From Shewanella sp. OPT22 (GTDB lineage: Bacteria; Pseudomonadota; Gammaproteobacteria; Enterobacterales; Shewanellaceae), in the NCBI RefSeq assembly GCF_004168585.1, contig NZ_PGVH01000029.1:242209-306208 (forward strand): 64,000 nucleotides of DNA, in the 5' to 3' direction. Under the pieces are notes generated by a model. It was not told where the DNA came from, did not search any database, and worked only from the letters and a program-made list of their open reading frames with translations. Numbering within the stretch: the stretch's first letter is position 1; each line of letters opens with the position of its first letter. This document shows, in pieces, positions 8,736-17,743 of this stretch. Both the position numbers and the translations under genes were made by a program.

Positions 8736-9767
8736 TTAATCTGCAAAGATAGCAACTTTAGCGTCTTCACCTTGTTTTCGTGATGCTCTATACATGCCTA
8801 CGGTATTATAGGTTAGCGCAACATTTCCTTTATTATCAATGACGATAACCCCACCTGTGCCACCTGCTTTATGCATTGGCCCAAAAATAACTTCATTGCT
8901 GGCTTTTTCGATGCTCTTTTTTTGGTATTTCACTTTGGCGCAAATATCTGCTGCGACATTATAGCGAATAAAAAACTCTCCATGCCCCGTCGCTGATACA
9001 GCGCATGATACATTATCAGCCCACGTTCCTGCACCGATAACAGGTGAATCACCAATTCGCCCGTAACGCTTCGCCGTCATGCCTCCAGTACTCGTTGCTG
9101 CCGCAAGGTTACCCTGTTTATCTAAAGCAACAGCGCCTACGGTTCCCATTTTATATTCATTGTCGAGCTCAACGTAATTTGCACGGAAAGCGCTTGCAGT
9201 GGATGAGGTGCGTTCTAACTTTCTAATTTTTTCTTTTGCTTTTTGAAGTGATTGATAGCGCGAAACCGTGTCAAAATAACGATTAGGAACCAGTTCCATG
9301 CCTTTTTGTAGTGCAAACTCTTCAGCTCCACTCCCTGACAACATCACGTGAACAGAGTCTGTCATCACTAGACGAGCTAGATTGATTGGGTTTTTTATAT
9401 GTTTAACACTCGCAACTGCACCAGCTTCACGAGTGCGGCCATCCATAATAGATGCATCTAATTCATGCATGCCATCAAATGTATACACAGCGCCCTTACC
9501 TGCGTTGAACAGCTCTGAGTCTTCAAGAATATTCACTGCAGTGTTGACAGCGTCTAGGCTTGTTCCACCTTGCTCTAATATGTCATAGCCAGCATCTGTG
9601 GCTTGTTTGAGTTTTGCTTCGTAAAGTTTGATTTTATCAGCGGTAACAGTACTCGGCGAAATGGTTCCTGCACCACCGTGAATGGCGATAGCAAAATTTT
9701 GAGCCGCAAGTGATGAAAACGATGTTAACACACAAGAGATTAACAAAATATTAAGTTTGGCGGGCAT
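8736..9767 (-). CDS. iaaA: Isoaspartyl peptidase / L-asparaginase, plant-type Ntn hydrolase, secreted
   Basis: The product is 343 residues from ATG at 9767, preceded by a good Shine-Dalgarno (aaagga); the 32 extra residues of the longer reading frame upstream are unlikely. The signal peptide ends near SSLAAQ, so the enzyme is probably periplasmic. Mature sequence FAIAIHGGAGTI and the autoprocessing site GTVGAVALD (nucleophile Thr, with GGM and GRIGDSPVIGAGTWA downstream) identify the family. The proenzyme self-cleaves before this Thr into alpha and beta chains. It hydrolyses isoaspartyl dipeptides and L-asparagine. A monocistronic transcript is likely. Confidence 0.93.
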   Translation of the reverse strand: MPAKLNILLISCVLTSFSSLAAQNFAIAIHGGAGTISPSTVTADKIKLYEAKLKQATDAGYDILEQGGTSLDAVNTAVNILEDSELFNAGKGAVYTFDGMHELDASIMDGRTREAGAVASVKHIKNPINLARLVMTDSVHVMLSGSGAEEFALQKGMELVPNRYFDTVSRYQSLQKAKEKIRKLERTSSTASAFRANYVELDNEYKMGTVGAVALDKQGNLAAATSTGGMTAKRYGRIGDSPVIGAGTWADNVSCAVSATGHGEFFIRYNVAADICAKVKYQKKSIEKASNEVIFGPMHKAGGTGGVIVIDNKGNVALTYNTVGMYRASRKQGEDAKVAIFAD

Positions 9768-9970
9768 CAATAATCCTTTATTTTTCAATGAATAAATTTC
9801 TTTATAAAACAATAAATTCATAAACTTAATAAATAAAACCTGTTCTATTAAAATTTTGAACATCTACAAATCTATTGCTTAAGCTTTACTGAACATTAAT
9901 AACATAAAAAGTGTGAGACAAGCCACAAAATGATACTTTTCATCTCTTTATTAGCTCTCTTGGGAACCAC

Positions 9971-11107
9971 ATGAATAACTCAACGTTTTCAGGGAAAGTG
10001 TTAGCAACAGGATGTTTTCTTCTCACCGCATCGTTAAGTACCTTAGCCTCAGCAGCTTCACCTACTTTGTCACACTCTCCACTTAACAACGCTAAATTTA
10101 ATGATCAATTAATGAGTTTTTCTGTTAGCAATGATGGAAACACAATGCTTGCATTCAATTATCAAGCAAATGATCAAGACGATATAACACTCTGGCAATC
10201 TGTTGACAAAGGGCTAACGTGGTCAGCGCTTTCTGCATCGAAAAAGCAGTGGGCGAGTATTAAATTTTCTCCAAGTAATCCTGCACAAGCACTGGGATTA
10301 CAATTTGGTCCCCAATCAAGTTCAGATAAAGATACACCATATTTAATGCAAACCGTTGATGCAGGCTCACACTGGAATAAAATATCAACGACTTGCCCTT
10401 TGAATAAAGATTCTGACGGTACTGGCGATGTATTTGTTTATGTGCCTCACACAAACAACCAACTTGTACTGAGTAATTTAGGTCAAACGGGCATTTATTA
10501 CTCAACGGACAATGGCCACACATGTCAGCCAACAAGCATTACATCTGAGGATTGGGTAATATCTTCTTCAAATGACGGTAGCGTGTTATTAGCATCTAGC
10601 TATAGTGGCAAAGTCGAACGTTCTACTGATAAGGGAGAGTCTTGGTCCGCAGTGAATATTGACACATCAAAATCAGATGATGGTTCAACATCCGGTTCTA
10701 CTTTTACAATTAGCTTTTCTCCAAAAAATGCCAACAATGTGCTTGCAACCTATGACGATGGACATCATGACTCGTGGCTTTGGTACTCGCTGGATTCAGG
10801 AAAGACTTGGCAAGCTCAATCTCATAAAGACATGAGTTTTAACTTAGGTGTAACGATTCCAAGTTCTATGAATTATTTTATTTTTAGCAATGCGAATAAA
10901 GGCATTTGGCAAGCAAGCGGAGATTTAAGCAACCTTTCGTTTTCACCGACATCATTAGGTAGCGCCACCTCTAACGATGATGCTTACAACGTCTGGAGTA
11001 TCAAGAATTTCTCCTATGAAAATCAAGCTGGTATAGCCATGCTTATGCATTTTTCAATGAATGATAAATCCGCAATGAAATTTGAGCGATTTTCATTATC
11101 TAAATAA
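9971..11107 (+). CDS. Secreted Asp-box (BNR-like) beta-propeller protein, paralogue 1
   Basis: The 378-residue protein has a signal peptide ending near STLASAAS. Asp-box-like motifs S-x-D-x-G-x-[ST]-W recur: SVDKGLTWSAL, STDKGESWSAV, SLDSGKTWQAQ and STDNGHTC. They predict a beta-propeller of the sialidase/BNR/Ycf48-like type, with the catalytic residues of sialidases not evident. Two mature Cys pairs may form disulfides. A related gene of similar length and layout lies at 14027-15133. The biological role is unknown; an exported binding or adhesion-type protein is plausible. A long hairpin at 11139-11176 ends the transcript. Confidence 0.75.
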   Translation: MNNSTFSGKVLATGCFLLTASLSTLASAASPTLSHSPLNNAKFNDQLMSFSVSNDGNTMLAFNYQANDQDDITLWQSVDKGLTWSALSASKKQWASIKFSPSNPAQALGLQFGPQSSSDKDTPYLMQTVDAGSHWNKISTTCPLNKDSDGTGDVFVYVPHTNNQLVLSNLGQTGIYYSTDNGHTCQPTSITSEDWVISSSNDGSVLLASSYSGKVERSTDKGESWSAVNIDTSKSDDGSTSGSTFTISFSPKNANNVLATYDDGHHDSWLWYSLDSGKTWQAQSHKDMSFNLGVTIPSSMNYFIFSNANKGIWQASGDLSNLSFSPTSLGSATSNDDAYNVWSIKNFSYENQAGIAMLMHFSMNDKSAMKFERFSLSK

Positions 11108-11138
11108 TCGTAGACCTTAAACAATAATTAATTGTCCT

Positions 11139-11176
11139 TTTGCTTACCCGACGACTAACTTTATCGGGTAAGCAAA
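11139..11176 (+). terminator. Hairpin terminator between Asp-box gene and SDR gene
   Basis: Perfect 13-bp arms tttgcttacccga (11139-11151) and tcgggtaagcaaa (11164-11176) flank a 12-nt loop. The T tract is weak, so the termination role is inferred from position after the Asp-box gene. Confidence 0.65.
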
Positions 11177-11192
11177 CTCCTTGAGGTAATAA

Positions 11193-11801
11193 ATGAAAAT
11201 TGTGATATTTGGTGCGACAGGAACTATTGGTCAAGCAGTTACGACATTGCTTTCCGAACGGCATGAAATTATAAAAATCGGTTATTCGAACGGTGACTAT
11301 AAGGTAGACATTGGTTCCAAAGCAGCGATTAAGGAAGTGTTCGAAAAAATAGGAATGGTAGACGCTATCGTCTCAGCAACAGGTAAGGTCGCATTTAAAA
11401 CATTTGATGCATTAACTGACGACGATTGGGAATTAGGTTTCAAAAATAAATTATTGGGTCAAATCAATGTTGCACAAGTCGGTAGCAACTATCTTAATAA
11501 TAATGGCAGCATAACACTTACCAGCGGGATTATTTCTGAACGTCCTATCGCATATGGCCTTGCAGCAGCCACAGTTAATGGTGCATTAGAACATTTTGTT
11601 CAAGCAGCCTCATTGGAACTACCAAATAAACAACGAATAAACATTGTTAGCCCCACAATGCTTACGGAATCCTTGGATAAGTATGAAGATTTTTTCCCTG
11701 GTTTCATTCCCATCGACGGGAAGTGTGTCGCACAGTACTACAAAAGATCAATATTGGGTGTAGAAAATGGACAGGTTATTAGAGCCTTTAACGGCGCATA
11801 A
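11193..11801 (+). CDS. Short SDR-like Rossmann protein lacking the YxxxK lysine
   Basis: The product is 202 residues, beginning MKIVIFGATGTIGQAV, a nucleotide-binding Rossmann loop. It has TLTSGI where SDRs carry the catalytic Ser. At the YxxxK position it reads AYGLAAATVNGAL: the Tyr is kept but the Lys is absent. Family members of about 200 residues are often annotated simply as short chain dehydrogenase; catalytic activity cannot be assumed. A strong Shine-Dalgarno (ttgaggtaat) precedes ATG 11193. The gene stands between two hairpin terminators and is thus monocistronic. Confidence 0.85.
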   Translation: MKIVIFGATGTIGQAVTTLLSERHEIIKIGYSNGDYKVDIGSKAAIKEVFEKIGMVDAIVSATGKVAFKTFDALTDDDWELGFKNKLLGQINVAQVGSNYLNNNGSITLTSGIISERPIAYGLAAATVNGALEHFVQAASLELPNKQRINIVSPTMLTESLDKYEDFFPGFIPIDGKCVAQYYKRSILGVENGQVIRAFNGA

Positions 11802-11834
11802 GTATCTGACAATAATTTTCGTAAGGTTTATCGT

Positions 11835-11864
11835 ACCCGTATTCAAATTATGAATACGGGTTTT
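11835..11864 (+). terminator. Rho-independent terminator after the short SDR gene
   Basis: The arms acccgtattca (11835-11845) and tgaatacgggt (11851-11861) are perfectly complementary with a 5-nt loop and lead into tttt. It lies between convergent genes and may also serve the DUF805 gene. Confidence 0.85.
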
Positions 11865-11880
11865 CAATACTGTTTAGCGA

Positions 11881-12228
11881 TTATTTATCTAAAGCTTTTG
11901 GATTAGGGCCGTAATCATTATCGTCATGACTATCTTGGCAGTAGAAGATAATCAGTACAATTAGACCAATTAAAGGAATAATACCGATTAACTGCCACCA
12001 GCCGGTTCTACCTGTGTCATGCAACCTTCTCGCCCCCATTGCGATACTTGGTAAAAACATAAAAATAGCAAAAACAAAACCTAGCCAACTGGAACCTGAT
12101 ACGTACTCATACGTACCAATAACTATGTTAAATACAAAATAAATAAGAGTATACATCCAAAACTCTTCACGTCTTGCTCTTCCCGTGAAATCAGCATACT
12201 TCTTTATTCCGCCAATAAAATGCTTCAT
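11881..12228 (-). CDS. DUF805 family inner-membrane protein
   Basis: The product is 115 residues with about three hydrophobic segments and the DUF805 signature: YADFTGRARREEFW near the N-terminus, then ARRLHDTGRTGWW, and a polar C-terminal NDYGPNPK. These small membrane proteins are common in proteobacteria (YhaH/YhaI of E. coli); no function is established. The start ATG at 12228 is conserved in form. Convergent with the SDR gene, sharing the terminator region. Confidence 0.95.
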   Translation of the reverse strand: MKHFIGGIKKYADFTGRARREEFWMYTLIYFVFNIVIGTYEYVSGSSWLGFVFAIFMFLPSIAMGARRLHDTGRTGWWQLIGIIPLIGLIVLIIFYCQDSHDDNDYGPNPKALDK

Positions 12229-12312
12229 TACTACTCCAACATCAAATTTATAAGGTACTGATAAACGTCAACAATCAATACCTCTTTATATCAAGTTTTT
12301 ACCTAAAACGGT

Positions 12313-12819
12313 TTAATTTTGTTTATTTTTCTTTTCAGAGATCCAGAGTTTTATCTGACCTTTTACCACAACAACGTCATCTTTATCATACGCTGTGACT
12401 TCTACCATTAAATCGCCAGGCTGCCATGGTTGCGTTACTTCAGCTACACAACGAATATTACTGCCCGCTTTAGCGGTATAGTCGAGCGTCATTCCTTTTG
12501 GGATCCATCTTAAATGTTTTGGAATCGATGCCTCTGCAAGTACACCCATCGCCATCTCTAATCCATTACAAATCGCAATAACATGAACAGTGCCAATATG
12601 GTTTTGCACACGCCAACGTTTTCTTAAGAAGCATTCGCAATAATCTTTATGTAATATTCGGATCAATGGCCGAATAGTGCCAAAGTATGGTGCTTTAAAA
12701 CTAATATAAACAGAGAATAGCCATTTCCCTAATGGGCATTTCTTGAGTTTATTGAACATCTTGAGGGCATAGTTTTCACGTTGATTCATTGGCTTAACGT
12801 CTCTTATCATCATATCCAT
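12313..12819 (-). CDS. DUF4442 hotdog-fold protein (thioesterase-like)
   Basis: The product is 168 residues. The segment NHIGTVHVIAICNGLEMAMG and the later LDYTAKAGSNIRC and VEVTAYD fit the hotdog fold of the DUF4442/PaaI-like group, which is related to acyl-CoA thioesterases. The catalytic assignment is not possible from the sequence. In-frame ATGs exist at 12819, 12813, 12810 and 12789; none has a convincing Shine-Dalgarno and 12789 (MNQREN) is a credible alternative. The gene is divergent from the DUF368 gene. Confidence 0.82.
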   Translation of the reverse strand: MDMMIRDVKPMNQRENYALKMFNKLKKCPLGKWLFSVYISFKAPYFGTIRPLIRILHKDYCECFLRKRWRVQNHIGTVHVIAICNGLEMAMGVLAEASIPKHLRWIPKGMTLDYTAKAGSNIRCVAEVTQPWQPGDLMVEVTAYDKDDVVVVKGQIKLWISEKKNKQN

Positions 12820-12926
12820 ATACTGGTCAGATGAGACTAGCAGTATTTTTGAACAATGGAAATAATCAAAGCACTTTGGAACATTTTTTCGATATACTCA
12901 TCTTAAAATATTTTATGGAAGTTCAT

Positions 12927-13844
12927 GTGAGTTTATTTAAAACGTATTTAAAAGGAATTGCTATGGGAGCAGCTGATGTTGTACCTGGCGTCTCTGGTGG
13001 AACAATAGCCTTTATCACAGGTATTTTAGATACTTTGCTTGAAAGCATTAATAAAATTAAACCTTCATTATTTAAGATGATTAAAGAAAGAGGGTTTAAA
13101 GCTGCGTTTAATCACATTAATGGTGGCTTCTTAATCAGCTTATTCGCCGGCATATTAACCAGCATATTTTCATTAGCAAAACTGATCTCGTGGTTGCTTG
13201 TTACTCACCCTGTTCCAATTTGGTCTTTTTTCTTTGGCTTAATTTTAATTTCAGTCGTTCACGTACTTAAGCAAGTTAAAGGGTTTACCGTTGTGAGAGG
13301 GGTTACCTTCTTAGCAGGTATGTTTGTAGCTTATGCGATAACTCAGCTTTCTCCTGCGCCAACAGAAGTGAATACATTGTCCTTATTCATTGGTGGTGCC
13401 ATTGCGATTTGCGCCATGGTACTTCCGGGAATTTCCGGTAGCTTTCTTTTACTTTTATTAGGCCTCTACTCCACTGTACTTGGAGCAGCTAAAGGCTTTG
13501 ATATTAGTATTCTTGCCATTTTTGCTGCTGGTGCACTCACTGGTTTGCTAACCTTTAGCCGTTTACTCAGTGCATTGTTAAAGAAATGGCATAACGAAAC
13601 GCTCACTTTTTTAACGGGGTTAATGCTTGGTACACTCGGAAAAATTTGGCCTTGGAAAGTTGCTGAAACTTGGCGCATCAATTCACACGGTGAAAAAGTT
13701 CCACTGCTTGAAAAACCGTTATCGCCTTTTACTTACGAACAAATTACAGGGCAACCACACCAACTTTGGCTAGCTATTGCCTGTATGTTTGCCGCAATAG
13801 CTTTGGTTTGGGGGTTAGAAAAGTTTGCTAACCGCAAAAAGTAA
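12927..13844 (+). CDS. DUF368 domain membrane protein
   Basis: The product is about 305 residues and has many transmembrane segments. It has the DUF368 hallmark KGIAMGAADVVPGVSGGTIA near the N-terminus and the internally repeated MVLPGISGSFLLLLLG in the second half, as expected from an inverted-repeat membrane fold. DUF368 proteins have been linked to lipid-carrier (undecaprenyl phosphate) recycling at the membrane. I prefer GTG at 12927, with ggaag 5 bp upstream; ATG 12915 has no Shine-Dalgarno, and an ORF reaching 12831 is unlikely. A perfect inverted repeat follows. Confidence 0.9.
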   Translation: MSLFKTYLKGIAMGAADVVPGVSGGTIAFITGILDTLLESINKIKPSLFKMIKERGFKAAFNHINGGFLISLFAGILTSIFSLAKLISWLLVTHPVPIWSFFFGLILISVVHVLKQVKGFTVVRGVTFLAGMFVAYAITQLSPAPTEVNTLSLFIGGAIAICAMVLPGISGSFLLLLLGLYSTVLGAAKGFDISILAIFAAGALTGLLTFSRLLSALLKKWHNETLTFLTGLMLGTLGKIWPWKVAETWRINSHGEKVPLLEKPLSPFTYEQITGQPHQLWLAIACMFAAIALVWGLEKFANRKK

Positions 13845-13895
13845 CTAATTCACTTTATTACTTAAATTTAATTTAAAAAAACCATACTTTATAGT

Positions 13896-13943
13896 TATAG
13901 TTTCTAGGCTGAGTAGAACATAAAACTCAGCCTAGAAACTATA
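13896..13943. repeat. Perfect 19-bp inverted repeat
   Basis: The arm tatagtttctaggctgagt (13896-13914) is exactly complementary to 13925-13943 around a 10-nt spacer. It lies between the DUF368 gene and the second Asp-box gene. There is an A-run on its left flank and no T tract on its right, so it could be a terminator acting leftward, an RNA hairpin or a protein-binding palindrome. Confidence 0.75.
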
Positions 13944-14026
13944 TACATCAATCTCGCTCTATCTTGCTCATTAATAACAGTTCAACCCAATTTTACTCTG
14001 TCCTTTAATTTAGCTAGGTAAATAGT

Positions 14027-15133
14027 ATGAAGATATCTAAGATCACACTGGTGACTTGTAGTTTGCTTTACAGCTTAAGCAGTTTTGCAGCCGCCTATAG
14101 CATCAAACTCACTCCAATCGAATTTATAAACAATTCTAAAGTTTCGAACTATCTACAGTTTTCTCGCTCAAGTAATAACAACACAATTCTTGCCTACGAT
14201 ATTAAGGGTGCTCCGAGTAAACTTGGATTGTGGCGTTCAGATGACAATGGTTCTTCGTGGTATTACGATAAATCTAACCAAAATGATTGGGATCAAATCC
14301 TGTTATCGAAAGGTGCTCCTGATAGTGGTGGCGCAGTTGGTATAGACGGCGATAAACTTTACTTTTCATCAAACATACAAACTTGGGCCAATGATTCAGG
14401 TTCTAGTTGCAATCAGATGCTTCATGGCCATAGCGAATCAAATGCACTTTATGCGACAAACAATAAAGATAATCGTTTATTCATCAGCATGATTGAGCAA
14501 AATGGTTCGATTGGTGAAACACTGGTTTCCTCTGACTTTGGGCAAAATTGTGTTAAGAGTAATTTAGGTGCTGGAGCATGGAATATTAGTAGCTCAGAAG
14601 ACGGAAAGGTAACTATTGCAAGTTTCGACTATCATGTAAAACTCTCTACAGACGGCGGTAAAAATTGGAGTGATGTTAAATTCAATCAGGAAGACTTACC
14701 TTATGCTGTTGGCATTGATTTGAAGTTTTCTTTTGACCCTCAAAACTCACAAAACATCTATGCTGTCGATACTGATACAATCAATGATGCTCCCTATGAA
14801 AAAACTTTATGGTTTAGTCATAATGGAGGGCTAACTTGGAATAAAACTACCTACCCTGATGTAAAATTCGCCTCTGCTGTAATGGTTGTAAATAATGGAA
14901 AGGATCTTCTTTTTGTAAATCACTTCAACCATTTTTCAACTGTTTCAACTAATACGGCTGATAGAAGTGTTAGCGATGTAGATCTTACAAATCAACATAT
15001 AGCCAACTCTAAAAAAATGATGTGGTTCATTCAAGCACCATCTTCAAGTAACAATAATGCGATATTTACTGCAATAAATACTGATGACAGTGGAAATATC
15101 TCAAGCACAAACTTCAATGCTGATTTATCTTAA
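14027..15133 (+). CDS. Secreted Asp-box (BNR-like) beta-propeller protein, paralogue 2
   Basis: The product is 368 residues with a signal peptide ending near SSFAAAYS. Asp-box-like motifs are visible as SDDNGSSWYYD, STDGGKNWSDV and SHNGGLTWNKT. Length, order of motifs and the ISSSEDGK segment match ISSSNDGS of the protein at 9971-11107, so these are diverged paralogues. A beta-propeller fold and export are predicted; ligand and function are unknown. The Shine-Dalgarno is weak (aggta). A hairpin follows the stop. Confidence 0.75.
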   Translation: MKISKITLVTCSLLYSLSSFAAAYSIKLTPIEFINNSKVSNYLQFSRSSNNNTILAYDIKGAPSKLGLWRSDDNGSSWYYDKSNQNDWDQILLSKGAPDSGGAVGIDGDKLYFSSNIQTWANDSGSSCNQMLHGHSESNALYATNNKDNRLFISMIEQNGSIGETLVSSDFGQNCVKSNLGAGAWNISSSEDGKVTIASFDYHVKLSTDGGKNWSDVKFNQEDLPYAVGIDLKFSFDPQNSQNIYAVDTDTINDAPYEKTLWFSHNGGLTWNKTTYPDVKFASAVMVVNNGKDLLFVNHFNHFSTVSTNTADRSVSDVDLTNQHIANSKKMMWFIQAPSSSNNNAIFTAINTDDSGNISSTNFNADLS

Positions 15134-15145
15134 TAACTTGTCCTA

Positions 15146-15167
15146 AGGAGCGAAAAAATTCGCTCCT
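15146..15167 (+). terminator. Hairpin after the second Asp-box gene
   Basis: Arms aggagcgaa (15146-15154) and ttcgctcct (15159-15167) pair perfectly around aaaa. The downstream T tract is poor, so the strength as an intrinsic terminator is uncertain. Confidence 0.65.
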
Positions 15168-15230
15168 CATTAATCCAATATCTCATTTTTGTCGTAGTAT
15201 TAATAAAGACCCTAAAGAGGACTTAATGGC

Positions 15231-16184
15231 ATGATGCCTTCTACGAAAGACAAAATTCAAATTGGGATTAGCTCTTGTTTACTTGGCGAAGAAGTTCGCT
15301 ACGACGGTGGACACAAAAACTCAAAGTACTGCTCCCGAGATCTCAGTCAACTTTTTAAATTTGTACCAATATGCCCTGAAATGGCAATAGGACTTGGCAC
15401 ACCAAGAAAAACCATTCGTTTGGTAAAGGATGACGAGAGAATCAGAGTAATGGCTTCTGACGAAAGCTTTGAGGTTACTCAAGATCTCGTTCAATTCAGT
15501 GAAGCAAAAGTTGAGCAGCTTAACAGTCTTGGTGGTTATATTTTTTGCGCAAAATCTCCAACATGCGGTATGGAAAGAGTGCTCGAATATAAAATTGGCA
15601 CCAACAACGCAACAAAATCTGGTGTTGGCATTTTTGCTAAAGCTCTGATGGAACGTTATCCACTGTTACCTGTTGAAGAAGAAGGTCGATTACACGACCC
15701 AAACCTCAAAGAGAACTTTTTTACACGGGTCTATGCTTATCATGACTGGATGAGCATGAAACAAACAGGGTTAACCAGACATGAGTTAATTCGGTTTCAC
15801 TCACGTTATAAGTATTTACTCATGGCTCACAGCACTGAATGGTATCGAAAATTAGGACCTATTCTTGCTGACTTATCAGACTTGGAAACCAGAGCAAATG
15901 AGTATTTCGATGGGTTTATGACTGCGCTAAAATGCTCAGCAACAAAACGCTCTCATACCAATACACTCCAGCATATTCAGGGCTATTTTAAAAACGAACT
16001 CAACAAAGAGCAAAAAGCCGAATTGACAGAAAGTATTTTAAATTTTAATCAAGGCCTCACGCCACTATTGGTTCCCATAACATTGATAAATCATTACTTG
16101 CGAGAACACCCTAAAGAGTACATCCAAGATCAAGTTTACTTGAACCCTCACCCGCAAGAGCTGAAATTAAGATATGGATTCTAA
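15231..16184 (+). CDS. DUF523-DUF1722 fusion protein (YbgA family)
   Basis: The product is 317 residues. The first half (IGISSCLLGEEVRYDGGHK, then FCAKSPTCGMERV) is DUF523, with Cys residues that could coordinate a metal. The second half, from about residue 180, is DUF1722, the domain that makes up E. coli YbgA (HSTEWYRKLGPILADL, then HPQELKLRYGF at the end). The 3' end overlaps phrB by 11 bp, the same ybgA-phr order as in enterics, so a role linked to light, DNA repair or thymidine metabolism is often guessed but not known. A Shine-Dalgarno (agagga) lies 9 bp before ATG 15231. Confidence 0.93.
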   Translation: MMPSTKDKIQIGISSCLLGEEVRYDGGHKNSKYCSRDLSQLFKFVPICPEMAIGLGTPRKTIRLVKDDERIRVMASDESFEVTQDLVQFSEAKVEQLNSLGGYIFCAKSPTCGMERVLEYKIGTNNATKSGVGIFAKALMERYPLLPVEEEGRLHDPNLKENFFTRVYAYHDWMSMKQTGLTRHELIRFHSRYKYLLMAHSTEWYRKLGPILADLSDLETRANEYFDGFMTALKCSATKRSHTNTLQHIQGYFKNELNKEQKAELTESILNFNQGLTPLLVPITLINHYLREHPKEYIQDQVYLNPHPQELKLRYGF

Positions 16185-17604
16185 TAACGTTGTTGTCGTT
16201 TGGTTCCGCCAAGATCTAAGAATCAGAGAGAATGAATGTGTTGCTAGCGCTTTTCGGTTTGCCGCCGAAAAGCAATGTCGGCTTATCGCTCTATACTTGT
16301 CATCACCAGAACAATGGCAAAGTCATGATGTAGCGCCTATTCAGATTGACTTTATAGAGCGTAATTTAAACCATCTTGCCGTTGAGTTAGCTCAACTCGG
16401 CGTTCCACTTAAACACTTTCAAATGCCAACATTTCAAGATCAAATTGATTACCTAACTGAATATTGTCAAAAAAATAAAGTGATTCAAATATTCGCTGGC
16501 AAAGAACCTGAATGGAATGAAAAACAACGTGACGCTCAATTAATATCTCATAGCCTTCCGATAGAGTTTACTGATGAGCATTGTATTTTGGCTCCGGGTA
16601 CAGTGCTCAATCAACAAGGGCAGATGTTCAAGGTGTTCACACCATTCAAAAAAAAATGGCGTGAGGTTGTTAGTCAACAGCACCTTCAAAAGGCTGAACT
16701 GGTTGAATTAAATCAAAAAGAGATTGTTCCAGAGAAGATTCAAATCGATGCTACTAAGGTGAAGAGTTCCGATTGGCCTGCAGGAGAAAAAGCGGCGCTC
16801 AGTCTTCTGAAGCGTTTTTGTGAATCTCAGCTAACAAGTTACAAAGAGCAAAGAGATTTCCCTTCATTAAAAGGTACTAGTCAACTTTCGCCTTATTTGG
16901 CCATGGGTGTGCTCAGCCCTAAACAATGCCTTTATGCAATTTTGCATTACTTCCCGCAAGCCCTAGTTGAGGCCACAACACCTGCTGAAACTTGGCTAAG
17001 CGAATTAATTTGGCGAGAATTTTATCGCCATCTTATTGTTGCTTTCCCTAAGCTCTGTAAAAACCAAAACTTCAAAAGCAATGCTGATGCGATTCAATGG
17101 CGAAATGACCAAGCCGAATTTAAAGCTTGGTGTGAGGGTAAAACTGGCTATCCTGTTGTTGATGCTGCAATGCGCCAGCTGAATCAAACAGGCTGGATGC
17201 ATAACCGCATGAGAATGGTTACAGCTTCATTTTTGAGTAAACACCTGCTGATAGATTGGCGTTGGGGTGAGCGCTATTTCAAACAAAATTTAATCGACGG
17301 TGATCTGGCCGCCAATAATGGTGGCTGGCAATGGTCTGCTGGCACAGGGTGTGATGCACAACCTTATTTTCGAATTTTTAATCCAATAGAGCAAAGTAAA
17401 AAGTTTGATAACGAAGGTGCATTCATCTATCACTTTGTTCCCGAATTATCGTCGGTCTCAGCTAAAGCACTGCACCAAGCTAATTTAATAGTTCAAGAAC
17501 CAGAAAACCATGCTATCTCAAACAATTACTGTATCGCTATTGTCGAGCACAAACTCGCAAGAAGTAGAGCACTCGAAGCCATGAAAGTAATCTCTCAAAA
17601 GTGA
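16174..17604 (+). CDS. phrB: Deoxyribodipyrimidine photolyase (class I CPD photolyase)
   Basis: The product is 476 residues, with the N-terminal antenna-binding alpha/beta domain (VVVWFRQDLRIRENE) and the C-terminal FAD-binding helical domain: WLSELIWREFYRH, then GYPVVDAAMRQLNQTGWMHN, then LAANNGGWQWSAGTGCDAQP, then FRIFNPIEQ. These are the conserved FAD and substrate segments of the class I enzymes. It uses blue light to split cyclobutane pyrimidine dimers. The gene is translationally coupled to the upstream DUF523-DUF1722 gene. Length is typical (E. coli PhrB 472). Confidence 0.96.
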   Translation: MDSNNVVVVWFRQDLRIRENECVASAFRFAAEKQCRLIALYLSSPEQWQSHDVAPIQIDFIERNLNHLAVELAQLGVPLKHFQMPTFQDQIDYLTEYCQKNKVIQIFAGKEPEWNEKQRDAQLISHSLPIEFTDEHCILAPGTVLNQQGQMFKVFTPFKKKWREVVSQQHLQKAELVELNQKEIVPEKIQIDATKVKSSDWPAGEKAALSLLKRFCESQLTSYKEQRDFPSLKGTSQLSPYLAMGVLSPKQCLYAILHYFPQALVEATTPAETWLSELIWREFYRHLIVAFPKLCKNQNFKSNADAIQWRNDQAEFKAWCEGKTGYPVVDAAMRQLNQTGWMHNRMRMVTASFLSKHLLIDWRWGERYFKQNLIDGDLAANNGGWQWSAGTGCDAQPYFRIFNPIEQSKKFDNEGAFIYHFVPELSSVSAKALHQANLIVQEPENHAISNNYCIAIVEHKLARSRALEAMKVISQK

Positions 17605-17743
17605 TGGGAGATTACTAAACTCTATGGTATAAAAATATTTAGGAACCCATTAAGTAAATTCATCATTAGTCAATGCCCCGCGCTAAAAGGAATGGCGAAC
17701 TCGACGACATCATTTATTTTTCGTCAATATTTCAGGAAGGATT

